Shown here in pieces: positions 1-9,822 of a DNA stretch of 64,000 nt. This DNA comes from Ancylostoma caninum (lineage: Eukaryota > Nematoda > Chromadorea > Rhabditida > Ancylostomatidae): positions 62,001 to 126,000 of the forward strand of contig JBAJFG010000291.1 in the NCBI GenBank assembly GCA_037903475.1, given 5' to 3'. A program made the position numbers and the translations under genes. The stretch's first letter is position 1. The number at the start of each line of letters is the position of its first letter. The notes below the pieces were generated by a model that saw nothing but the letters and a program-made list of their open reading frames with translations, made no database searches and was not told the origin of the DNA.

Positions 1-1490
1 CGTTCGAAGAAGGCGGTCAAAGTGTTGTGTACCATCAGGACGTCAAAGTGCACTTACATGATTTGAAGTAGTTAACGACAAGAGTGACGGATTTAAGAGT
101 AATATACAAAGAACAAAATGCCACGGAACAAACTATTCGGAGAAAAAATTTAGTAGTTGGTGCAATGTTATGCTTCTCCAACGGTGATTCTTCAGGGTTG
201 CTGCTTATGCTCTCCTCTTTTCTGCTGGGTTTATGTAGGAAAACACCCAGTCATTCACTAGTGTCGTCGGAATTAGAGCTATTTCCTCCCCAAAGACGTT
301 GCCAAAATTTCCAAGCGCGGTAGTGACCACTCAGTTCTCACTCTGTATTCCATCCTCGAACCACGGAAATAGCAGCAAAATTAACGCGGGTAGGAGTTTT
401 AGGGTGTGGAGCGTTGTACCAGTTAGGAGTGGCGTTGCCGGCAACGCGATTGGTCGATCCCTCCAAGTGGATAATCGCGGAACTATTTCAAACAACACTT
501 CCGGGTAAAACGGTTCGCACTCAGAGCTTTCCTCTCTTCGCGCTAGCAAGTTGTGTTCGATTTAAAAGTAAAACATTGTGATCAAAAGATCAGCGCGACT
601 TGTTAATCCACACAAAATGAGCGGCGACTTGTTTATCCTTACAAGACGAGCACGTTGTATCCTATTTTTGATCAACGTGACATCATAACTGTCAACATCA
701 CTATTCACGACTCTTGCAAAAATGCTATTAATAATACCGTGATTTGAGTAGATTAAAAAACAGTCTTAAAATGGCAGCAACCAACTAAATTTGACAGAAA
801 TATTAAAATCGAGGTTATTGTTTACAGATGCGCACGAAATGATCGTTTTCGTACAACGGAGTGCAAGAGTCCTACATAATTTGCCCACAATATTTGTGTG
901 AACTCTTTGTTTGTTTTCAGTACAAAGGTTGAGTGCACTCACTGAGTCTTCTTGCGTCGGCAAAACTGCTTTGCTGAGTTGTATGGGTGAAATGGCCACC
1001 ATTTCAGAAGAGTCGCCTTCTAAAAAATTTGATGCACATCTCGTACACTTATTCTGGATAGAACGAGCTAGAGCATACCATCCCAGCTGCGAATCCCAAT
1101 CAGCTGTTCGGTTTCCCGTTCTTGTCTTTGTAAGGGAGCGAATCGTATACCAATCAGAGCATCTTCAGGGAAGCAGACGGCAACACCTGGAAGTGGCATT
1201 TTAATTGTGATTGATACTCATCTCTAAGAGAATTCCTACATCCTCTGAACGGTTGCATATGTAGTGAGTGACTCATAATAATGATCAAAACGCTTGAGAC
1301 ACATACCGGCAAAAAACGCAAACAGCAAAACGGAAGTCGCTTGCATCGTGTCAGGGCATTGAGACCGTCACCGGCCTTATAAGTCCCGTCTGGCGCATTA
1401 ATTTTGTTACACCGCAAAGTGGGCGTGCTGTTTATGATCAAAAATGAAACTTTAACTTCTCTGAGACAAAACAATACGTCAAAGCGTAGT
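1..1490. other. Intergenic, no supported gene
   Basis: Short open frames occur on both strands, but none has recognisable homology, a convincing start with splice acceptor, or consistent exon structure. No repeat family shared with the rest of the window was recognised here. Confidence 0.5.
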
Positions 1491-1539
1491 AAGAATGAGC
1501 AAGAAGAGAGCGTCATACGAACGATGTAACACTACCTGG

Positions 1540-2240
1540 TGGTGGTCATGGATTTCATTGCAACATTCAGGGCATTGGTGGATTAATGAGAGAACCCATG
1601 GCAAACGTGCCAATGTAGCCAAATCTGCTCTTTGCCTGGCACCCATCAACATGGCTACCCATGAATTTGCCTGTACCCAGTTGTTACCAATGAGTATCAG
1701 ACCACACATCCTTCCAATGATGCAACCGGGGTCTGTTTGTATCACTGTATCCCTGGTAAACGTGGTAGCCAAATTTACCCTTCACCTGGCATCCACCAAC
1801 ATGGCTACCCAACGTGAAGTTGTCTACACACGGCTGCCACTCATGGGTATGAGACTGCCCATATTTGCAGTGGTGCATCTGTGCTGAGTACTACTGGGCC
1901 TGGGCTAGGGTGCATCATTCTGACTACCCACGGTAAACATGTTAGCGCACTCTAACATACCTCTTACCCCACAGACATCAGCACGTTTACCCACAAGTGA
2001 ATTCGTCTCCTCCCAGTTGTTACCCATGGGTATCTGGTTACGAATATTTCGAACAGATTACGCATTCTTCAATTATACATCCAGGTGTCTCATGCATCAC
2101 TAATATTACCCAGGATAAACATGGCAGCAGCCTACAAATTTATTTATCGTTAACACGCTCGTCAACACGTCTACTCTGGAAAATCTCGATGACGCTTCCA
2201 ATCCCAGGACCCGCATCGGTATAATTACCCATGGTAAATA
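1540..2240. repeat. Degenerate TACCCATGGGTA-type repeat tract
   Basis: The core TACCC-n-GGGTA, often with CATGG in the middle, recurs irregularly about every 35-60 bp. Examples are CTACCCATG near 1655, TTACCCATGGGTA near 2020 and TTACCCATGGTAAA near 2225, with phrases such as AACATGGCTACCCA repeated near 1649 and 1798. The core is nearly palindromic, so it reads on both strands. Open frames in the tract are repeat translations and are not called as genes. A weaker continuation is at 3545-3720. It looks like an old, decayed minisatellite or the body of an unidentified transposon. Confidence 0.5.
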
Positions 2241-3540
2241 TTATGATGGTGCGAAATTAATTACAGAAACGAACACTCCAGTTCAAAGTGCTATAACTTG
2301 GCTTAAACTCAACGTTGTTCATCTGTTCAGTACCCATTTAGTTTGCTAGATCTTTCCTAATAATTTAGCGTAAATGCTAGGCTTTTACAATGAAAAGTGA
2401 GATCACAAAATCCTGAAAACCTCTGGAAGGCGATTTCGGCATACGTCAGCAGTCTGCGGCTGTCGCAGGTTTGCAGCTAGGACCCGGGAAAAGTGATATT
2501 TTTTGGGAAGAAGGCCCGGGAAATGTGGGGAATGGATACGACCATCGATGCCTTACTGCGCCAGTATTGTCGGATGAATTTTTAAGTTCAAGTTTTAAGA
2601 GGCTTAGCGCTACCCTGGAGCGGAGGAAAATTTGATTTTGTTCGCCACTGCCAAACACCTACAGCAGATTTTCGGAAATTAACACGAAATTACAATGCTA
2701 GGACTCTGTTGTCAACGATAGATTAGATTGGAGGAGGCTGCAGTCAATCACGCCCTTACAGCGCCACCAAAGTTCTGACACAATCTCCCTAGAGAGAAGA
2801 TCTGGTTTAGGAAAACTTAGAATTGGGAGTTCGTCTCTACCCATAATTATTGGTATTTTCTGTTATTGTTCTGTTATTGTACAGAAACCGAGCTTCATCT
2901 ACAGTGATTGAATAGTCTGGAAATGATTCGTTTCAAAACGAAAAATTGAGTTAGAAAAGATGTCACATCAGGTAAGACGCTGATCATCATTCACATCGTG
3001 TGGTGCTCACGTCCGCACCTTGCTTACCTTGTTGGCTGAAGTCAGCTGTTTCGAAACTCTAGTATAGTGAGCGTCCATTCCTGCTCTTGTCGTCCGGATG
3101 ATAAGATCCGGTTTATTTTCCACCGCTACCCTCAACGTCTGATCGTCCAGCGACATCCCGCGACCACGACCATGGTTACATTTGTGTTTAAAATCGTATG
3201 AAGAAATTTTCGCAAACTCCTTGTTCACTGTCCATTGGGAAGCAGATTCCAAGGTAGAACAAATAAAACAAACAAGATTACCGGACACCTCCGGTGAAAA
3301 CTAATCGACTCTGAAAGCATTAACTACGATTATCAGAAAATCGCATCGGCTTATCATTTGTTCGCTGCTCTGCAAAAGCATACTGAAAAGAGATAGCCGG
3401 GATATTCAAGCGGCCTTTGGAAGGGGAGGGAAAACCATTTCAGAGGGTCACACAAGTTGGCTTGAGATTATTTACATAAATATCACAGAAGAGAGTAGTT
3501 TATTTGTGCACACCCTAAAACGGCAGTTAATTTCGCACTA
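2241..3540. other. Intergenic, nothing recognised
   Basis: There is a minus-strand open frame of 93 codons at 3007-3288, with no recognised domain and no flanking exon evidence. No repeats or RNA genes were recognised. Confidence 0.45.
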
Positions 3541-3544
3541 ACCA

Positions 3545-3720
3545 AATATATTTATGTACCGAAAGTTACCTCTTACCTGACGCCCATCCATATGTTTACC
3601 ATATGTGACGTTGCACGCCGCTGCTCTCCATGGAATCACCCATCCGAGCCCTACACTGTCGCTCATCTTTGAATTTACCCTGAGTAAGATAGGCAACTCT
3701 CACTAGCTTATCCAATCATT
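3545..3720. repeat. Second patch of TACCC/GGTAA-like repeat
   Basis: Phrases such as CTCTTACCTGACGCCCATCC, GTTTACCATATGTGACG and ATTTACCCTGAGTAA resemble the decayed repeat cores at 1540-2240. This is a weaker, more diverged patch and may be part of the same family. Confidence 0.3.
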
Positions 3721-3988
3721 GCTACCCGTTAGATCATGTCCACAAGGTGAGATATGTGGTGTGCTATTCCTGTGCATATCTGTTACTTAAAATTGCCATG
3801 GCCAACAATGACAAAGTACAGTGGAGTGAAATTCACCACAATTACCCTAAATAAGGAAATATTTTCAGGTCTTCTCCTCAAGCTCTGATCGTTCTCTGCT
3901 TCCTTTCTGGCTTGCAGTAATTTAGATGACATGGTCGTTTGAGTTCTTTGCCCTTTGGTCTGGCCAAAACAAGTGGTGTGACCGAGAG

Positions 3989-4060
3989 CAAGTTGTCTTT
4001 CTTCATAATCTCATAGAAAAGAAGAAGTTGTTTTTCTTCATAATCTCATAGAAGGAAGAA
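3989..4060. repeat. Two-copy tandem duplication, about 35 bp unit
   Basis: The phrase AAGTTGTYTTTCTTCATAAT followed by CTCATAGAA occurs twice in direct succession with one or two differences. This is a simple recent tandem duplication with no coding context. Confidence 0.7.
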
Positions 4061-5660
4061 TAGTGCGGTCGCCGAATAAATCAACTAACAACGGGGCAGT
4101 GCCATAACAGGACTGATTGTGAGAAGGAGAAGTGTTTGCAGTGTGCTTGCAAGTGGTTTTGTTCAATTTTTCGTGAATGTTTGCAAATGGGTCACAAAAT
4201 TGGATAGTTTTCTAGAAATCACATTCAAAACCATAGAGCTGCAGAGTATAATGAGTCGTGAATTATGTAATTAATCCTCTTCTTTCATTTAGTGAGGATG
4301 CTATCGAAAATCGTATCCATATTCACCTTCTCATGATCTACCTCTTCCGGAAAGCTTGGAATGCAGCACAGGAACCATTGGCAGCCGTGGAAAGGAAGGA
4401 GGCTTGATGAGAATCCTCGGAAATGGAGCCTGTTCGTTTTGCTACGGAAAATTGGTGGAAATTCGAACATCGTTCCTGCCTAGAGTTCGAGTGAGCCCAT
4501 TTGCTAATCTTTATGCTTTCCTGAGCCTTTTGAGACCAAGTGCCATAGTCGAATGGTCCATATTCAAAAGTTCGGACAGCATTCTCCCTATCAAGCTTTC
4601 GCGCTCCTCCGGGCTTCCCAAAAATCCTGGTGCTTGGGATGAAACCTCTTCTTTCTTCATCTGTGAAGCTCGTACCTTACGAATATGAACATTTTCTCAA
4701 CTTAGCCTTGCTGATTGGTCTATCTTTGAAAGGCTCGTTGAGATCGCGAAATGACTTTGCTGTATTCCAACCTCTCCCGAAGTGACAGAGCATATTATGG
4801 CGGATGTGGATGCGGCTTTCGTCCGCATCTTCAGTGAATGGAAAGAGAGCATTGTTTTCGTTGAAAAAAGGCCATTCAAAAAAGCTTCAATTTTCATCGA
4901 GAAAAGAATTCGCGGAAAAAGCCGCAATAATTACGCACCAACCTAATAACACTAAGCTGTTGCAAAGATTGTGTCCGATTTTAAGCTTTGACTTTCACTG
5001 ATCATGAGCCAGCTGAAGCAAAACGGTTGCGGGACATCTAATATCCAACTTGCCGCGGGACGTGGCCAGCGTCATTCAAGTTACAAGCAATGCTAATAAG
5101 GGACGACTATAAGGCATTTGGTCACAGAAGCTTGTTCAGCTCAAAACATCCAGAAGGACCGCCAAGGTCGATCGAACCAGAGAACCTTCAGCAGAAAGAG
5201 TTCTGGATGGGGCCCTGTGTGGACTCTATGTTGCTGAGCTTTTGCATCGCTTAGGGCTAGCGGTCCTTCAGCAAGTTGGTCTGTATAGGATCAAAAGTGC
5301 TTTATACTTGTCGATAGAACTCTTTCGAGACTTCCAAAACATGGAACCATTCCTTTGTGCGAATATATTGTCTTTCAAAGGTTAATGCATGCAGAGAATC
5401 TCAAGAAGGACCACATTGCGCGCCCGCCGCGATTGGTCATGAGTGAGGTTGGGTGTTAGATGTCCGTAAACGAAGCAAAACCTTATTGTTCGATTTAGTA
5501 ACCGTTTGAATAGACGAATCATGTGCCGGCTAAATTAGGAAAAATAAATCTGGGCCTTTTGGAACCACTGAAGCCGGTAAATGAGTTTTGAGCAGTGGTA
5601 TTATTAGCCACTATTCCTCATCTAATGAATGGTTCAAGCGTTTGAATTTGTGGGTTATCT
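4061..5660. other. Intergenic, open frames of uncertain meaning
   Basis: The minus strand between about 4690 and 4440 gives a fairly long translation interrupted by one stop. It has a charged, helix-like composition that could be a remnant of a mobile-element protein, but no family was recognised. No exon structure or regulatory signal can be supported. Confidence 0.35.
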
Positions 5661-5664
5661 GGGC

Positions 5665-5804
5665 TGGGATTCATGAACGCATAACCAGACGAAACCAGGC
5701 TAGCAAACCAAGTTTCGCGTCCTGCGTCTCCCAGCATCACGTAGTCTCGATAACCAATCACGCTAACCATAGTGGTTTGCTTGGTAGTCATTGCATGAAT
5801 CCCA
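5665..5804. mobile_element. MITE-like element, GGATTCATG termini
   Basis: The segment begins GGATTCATGAAC and ends GCATGAATCC, giving short terminal inverted repeats about 140 bp apart. Internal phrases (CATAACCAGACGAAACCAGG, CGTCCTGCGTCTC and GATAACCAATCACGCTAACC) reappear in related forms at 10150-10540 and 36950-37050, so this is a dispersed family. No coding capacity. Superfamily is not assigned because target-site duplications are not clear. Confidence 0.55.
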
Positions 5805-6189
5805 GTCCTGCAGGTGGTGGTGTGCGCAAGCGGTGTCGTGCAAAATCAGGATGTTTCATAGTGATGAGCTTCTTGTGGTAATTTTCCGATTATTGTCGGA
5901 GTACAAAGCAGCACTGTTACTTTGGAAGGGCATTAGGAACGAATAATGAACTAGTCCATCGGAACACTGCCAGAAAGTGATCATAACTCTCCTCCGCGTG
6001 ACTACGGTTTCAGAAAAAGTTCTGAGGCCCTGCTTTGATCTATGTATGCCGTGTGCACTCTGGTGGAAATTGTAGAAGACCTTTTCTCCGTAAGTAGATC
6101 AAATCAACGTTCACCGGTTACTTCGTCCTTCGGGAAGCAAGCACAGCCCCCCCATTCTGCGTAGATGTTCATACACGATTACGTTTTCC

Positions 6190-7181
6190 TTCCAACATGG
6201 TTCTGACTGCATCCATCACACATAACGGTCAGGTATACCTTGCCCATGGCGATTATAGAACTAGATGGTATCGTAAGTATAGCAGTAAGAACATCTTAAT
6301 CTATCTATCTGCACACCCCATCAAGGTTAAACGGTCAGTCATAGGGAACATGTACAGTCCTTGTCGAAAAGGTAGACGGATTCCGTGACTGCGGAAGCGC
6401 GGCGGGACCTGAACTATGGATGCGGAGAGAGCATGCTCCAAGTGAGAGGGTCCAGTAGGTCCCAAAGCGATTCTGCGGCCGCGACAATATGAAACCGCAC
6501 CCGCAATCCGTCTATCTTTTCGACAAGGATTGTACCACACTGCCACCAGGTCAACATCCAGTACTCAGCAACGCAGCGAGTCGGTAGACATGGCACACGA
6601 AATTGCTAGATCCAACTAGATCCAATGGTTACCCTATAAGGGAATGCTTCCCCCGTCTCGCCCATCGTGGATCCCGACTGACGAATGACTCCAAGAAGAT
6701 TCCCTTCTGCCAACCCTTCATCTTGGATGAAGTGAGCAACGCAGTACGGAGGAGCCTACGTCAGCCGGACCTGCAAGATGATGTGAGAGTGGTGGACATA
6801 CCGCCACCTAACTTCACGCGACATTTAGTTCGCAATCGGGCGTATGACCGCTTCTGCACAACTCCTGGATGCGTTATTTGTCCGCATGGTAGGGATGGTG
6901 ACTGTATGATCTCTGGGACAATTTATCTCATCACTGGCCAGGCGTGCGAGGACGAATACATAGGGGAAACGGGGCGGCCGCTTTGCATTAGGATAAAGGA
7001 ACATCTGGATAGACTTTCCAAATCATAATCGTCCACACCTTTGGGTATTCATCGCAGGCCGTCATGAAAACGCTGAAATCTAGATTGGAGTCACGATCTT
7101 GTCATGTGAGCCCGAAATCATAGCACGCAGGACTTTAGAAGCGTTTTAGATCTGCCAAAAGCCCAAAAATGAATAGAAAAG
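6190..7181 (+). pseudogene. Decayed Penelope-like element: end of RT plus GIY-YIG endonuclease
   Basis: Two open segments in the same orientation resemble consecutive parts of a Penelope-like retroelement protein. At 6197-6388 a stretch contains an ...IYLSAHPIKVKRSVIGNM... phrase, like the region behind the palm of Penelope-type reverse transcriptases. At 6603-7028 (141 codons) a Cys-containing linker (TTPGCVICPHGRDGDC) is followed by YLITGQACEDEYIGETGR, which matches the GIY-YIG motif of these elements, with the later R and H positions also present. After a stop at 7028 the homology continues in broken frame (STPLGIH, then a degenerate ARxxLxxF-like segment) to about 7180. Between the two segments lies an inverted duplication of the GTAGACGGATT phrase (about 6371 and 6502). 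Frameshifts and stops make the copy inactive. A full element would carry the reverse transcriptase upstream, which was not found. Confidence 0.75.
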
Positions 7182-7428
7182 ATGAATGCATCGCCATCTC
7201 GAACGATCTCGCCCTATATCAAAACCTTTGCGGGTTTTTATCTACGTGGGCGGGTTGTTAAGGCACCTTATAAATCCTTACAGCACGGGGTTTGGTACTA
7301 TGAAAAGATGAATGCATCGCCATCTCGAACGATCTCGCCCTATATCAAAACCTTTGCGGGTTTTTGTCTACGTGGGCGGGTTGTTAAGGCACCTTATAAA
7401 TCCTTACAGCACGGGGTTTGGTACTATT
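7177..7428 (+). repeat. Two-copy tandem repeat, 126-bp period
   Basis: The block starting GATGAATGCATCGCC at 7181 restarts at 7307 with almost no change (one T/C difference was noticed within TTTTTRTCTACG). The unit overlaps the end of the GIY-YIG remnant, since its translation starts like the conserved tail of such proteins, and continues into noncoding sequence. The near identity indicates a recent duplication compared with the decayed state of the upstream element. Confidence 0.85.
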
Positions 7429-7726
7429 GGTCCGCTATTTTACCACCGTGTCCGCAACTAAGGTGAGCTCTATCTTATCTGTGTTCATTGTACTGTTTTT
7501 TGAGCGTACGGCTGGATGAAGAGTGTCCTGTAGAAGGATGATGCGTTTGGGAGGATAAATCACTTACAGTCCTTCAAAAATTCTTGCCTCACCCTGAACC
7601 GCCCGTCAGGTTAGCCACGTCACACCACGTACGATAATGCATAGGTGATGCGGCGCGACTAAGCAGATGTTCGGTGAACCATGAGGCAAGTATTTTTGAA
7701 AAAGACTGTATGTCTTTGACTTTCCA

Positions 7727-7762
7727 GGCTCTGACGAAGGCGACATCTCCGAAACGTTAGCC
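7727..7762 (+). ncRNA. Hammerhead-ribozyme-like motif (Penelope-associated), degenerate
   Basis: The order of parts is GGCT, CTGACGA, a short stem-II region (AGGCGACATCTC), CGAAAC, GTT, AGCC. GGCT pairs with AGCC as helix I; CTGANGA and GAAA are the two conserved core blocks; helix III would be minimal (C-G), as described for hammerheads of Penelope-like elements. Helix II pairs poorly here and the cleavage triplet would be GTT rather than the usual GTC, so activity is doubtful. The position about 550 bp after the GIY-YIG remnant fits the terminal repeat of such an element. Confidence 0.4.
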
Positions 7763-7910
7763 TCAACAAAGATCGATAACCATCTTGGCTAACAGCTCAA
7801 AAGAATTCCACTGTCATATATATCCTTATAAATCAGGTGTCAGCCGAATGCGGGTTTTCTCGAATGTGTTAGGGAAAAAGGAACCAGTAAAGCAGTTTAT
7901 AAGAAAATGG

Positions 7911-8206
7911 CTGGGCGCGTGTGGCGCAGTGGTAAGAGGCTCGCTGCGCACGCACACGATCGATGGTTCGATCCCGCTCGAGGCCAACTAAGCCTTCCAT
8001 CACTCCGGGGTCAGTAGATTGGTACCAGAGAAGTCCGGGAGGATGAAGCACTGACTTGGTACATCGGATGCCCCCCGCAAGTCATTGTACAGGGCACATA
8101 TGTACGCATTCAACGCCTCTACGATGCTCAGATGAAGTCGAATGCGTGGCGCATCCCTTGTGACGGGATTGATTAACGCCGACCACTTTATCCTTTATCC
8201 TTTATT
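7911..8206 (+). mobile_element. tRNA-derived SINE
   Basis: The head carries an internal RNA polymerase III promoter: A box TGGCGCAGTGGT at 7922-7933 and B box GGTTCGATCCC at 7965-7975, with a spacing proper for a tRNA gene. The head does not close into a clean cloverleaf, because the acceptor arms do not pair convincingly. It runs into about 200 bp of unrelated body and ends in a short tandem tail TTTATCCTTTATCCTTTAT at 8187-8205. A tRNA-like head, an unrelated body and a simple-repeat tail are the layout of a SINE. The body start, GGCCAACTAAGCCTTCCATC, would be a useful search key. The partner LINE cannot be named. Confidence 0.7.
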
Positions 8207-9815
8207 AGAAAATGAATAAAATAATAACAGAGTAGAACAAGGTGAAGTCGAAGTTGGGCAGCGGCGAATTTGGCGACCCCAGGCGGGTGTCGCGCTCTGC
8301 GTCGGCGACAAGGGGATTTTGCCTCTCTTATCCTGACTTTTCCCGCCAGTGTTAGCTGCTATCCTTGTTTTCGCGCCTTTTCTTTGCTGCAGTTTGATCT
8401 TCCTGATCTGACACAGGATGCTAAATGGGGAATGCGCGTTTTTGCATGGGTTGTAATGTTTTGTAAAGAGAAAGCTACAGCACCTCAGTCCAAATTCTAC
8501 TAAGAATTAGTATTGTTAAACATTCGACATCCTCCACACAGAGAGTGACAGCTCTCCCCTGCTGTGTTGCCGCGCCGCGACTTGAAATAGCGGCTCGCTC
8601 AAATTTCGGTTTCGCTGAGGTTTTGGAATTTTTCCCTGTCATGGAAAGCTTCACCGACGTAACTAAGTGCTTGCCTCATAGCACAATTGTTGGGCTATTG
8701 GGTATTCGCAGCACGAATTCGGATTCCATATATGAAAGGCAGGCCAATCCAGGGACCGTTTGAGGGCCACAGTTTCGGTTCAGTTACCTAAGTTCAGTGC
8801 AATTTTCCAGTAGTCGATTGTCGCATGAATTTTTGCTAGAACAAAACTTGAGCGGCAATCGAGGGGAGGATTGCGCAGGACTGCAGACTGCTCAAGCTTT
8901 CGTAGCAGCAATTGCTGAGGGATGGCAGCAATTGAGGGGGGGGGGGAATAGCAGCAAATGGGAACCGTAGCTGCTAGGGTTTCTACCTGAACCATTACGC
9001 CGTTCGAGCTGCGTTCGTGCTGCACAGTTGTCAGAGTGTCATCGATATGAATCTGCACCCAGTATGGATAAATTTTGTTCCAGCGTGACCGGCTTGAAAG
9101 CTCGACACGGATGCTTCCACTGAGATTGGTCTGAAGGTAAAGTAGCGCACAGTTCCTGGACAACGCTAAGAACAAGAGTTCCACTTCCGCAATGTTCTCT
9201 AGACACAAGCAAGTACATATGTAACGGCATGCTCGGATTTCACCTCCCAGTAACATGTGATCCTTTCCAACGGAAAACTAGCACAAAATTTCGCGCGCGA
9301 CATATCTTGCATCACGACATCGCGCGCGGCGGGCCTCGCACGGGATGTGGACCTAAATTCGCGGTAAATACAGTTCACTTAGGAACAATTTGATCCAGAA
9401 CGCTGAATGAACCTTCACAGTCCTGGCTTTTCTGTCGAGTTTTTTCTTCCCAGATGAGGTCTGTTCAAGATGATGAGGTTTTGAAATGGAACAGCAGTTT
9501 CTCGCAGTGGCGAGAATTTGTATTGCCACTTTCCAACCGTCATTGTTCATAGCAATTTGACTTTGTGACTGAAACAAGGTGACCCACACAGATTAGATCA
9601 CACTGGCTTCCGTGGCAGTGTAATAACTCATCTCACGCCACCATCATGTCCGCCTCATCCGCCGCGACGTTTGTGACAGTTGCGCGTTCTGCCAATTTCG
9701 CTCACCGCAACACAGCTGATCGAAGTGTTGCAGCTGTTCAAGTCATCGCTCCGTTTTCGTCATTTATTCGTAGAAGTCACGATCTCCATTAAGACGGGTT
9801 GCTTTTCGCCTTCTA
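8207..9815. other. Intergenic upstream of the Yippee cluster
   Basis: The minus frame 8780-9256 (158 codons) is the longest open frame here, but has no recognised domain and crosses a poly-G run near 8939. From 9646 a 48-codon + frame rich in Ala and Ser ends at 9792 just before the first Yippee gene. It could be promoter, outron or a short upstream frame, and is not called. The 250 bp before 9818 should hold the promoter of the cluster; no named element was recognised. Confidence 0.4.
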
Positions 9816-9817
9816 AC

Positions 9818-9819
9818 AG
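9818..9819 (+). promoter_or_regulatory. Probable spliced-leader acceptor, Yippee gene 1
   Basis: TTCTAACAG ends three nucleotides before the ATG at 9823. A pyrimidine-rich acceptor this close to the start codon, with no upstream coding exon in frame, indicates trans-splicing of a spliced leader. SL1 would be expected for a first gene. Confidence 0.6.
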
Positions 9820-9822
9820 AAT

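Noticed and set aside
7914..7988. Functional tRNA gene
   Set aside because: A and B boxes are present but the arms do not form a proper cloverleaf, and the sequence runs into a SINE body and tail.
9646..9792. 48-codon Ala/Ser-rich frame upstream of Yippee gene 1
   Set aside because: It stops before the gene, has no donor that would join in frame, and the Yippee N-terminus starts properly at 9823.
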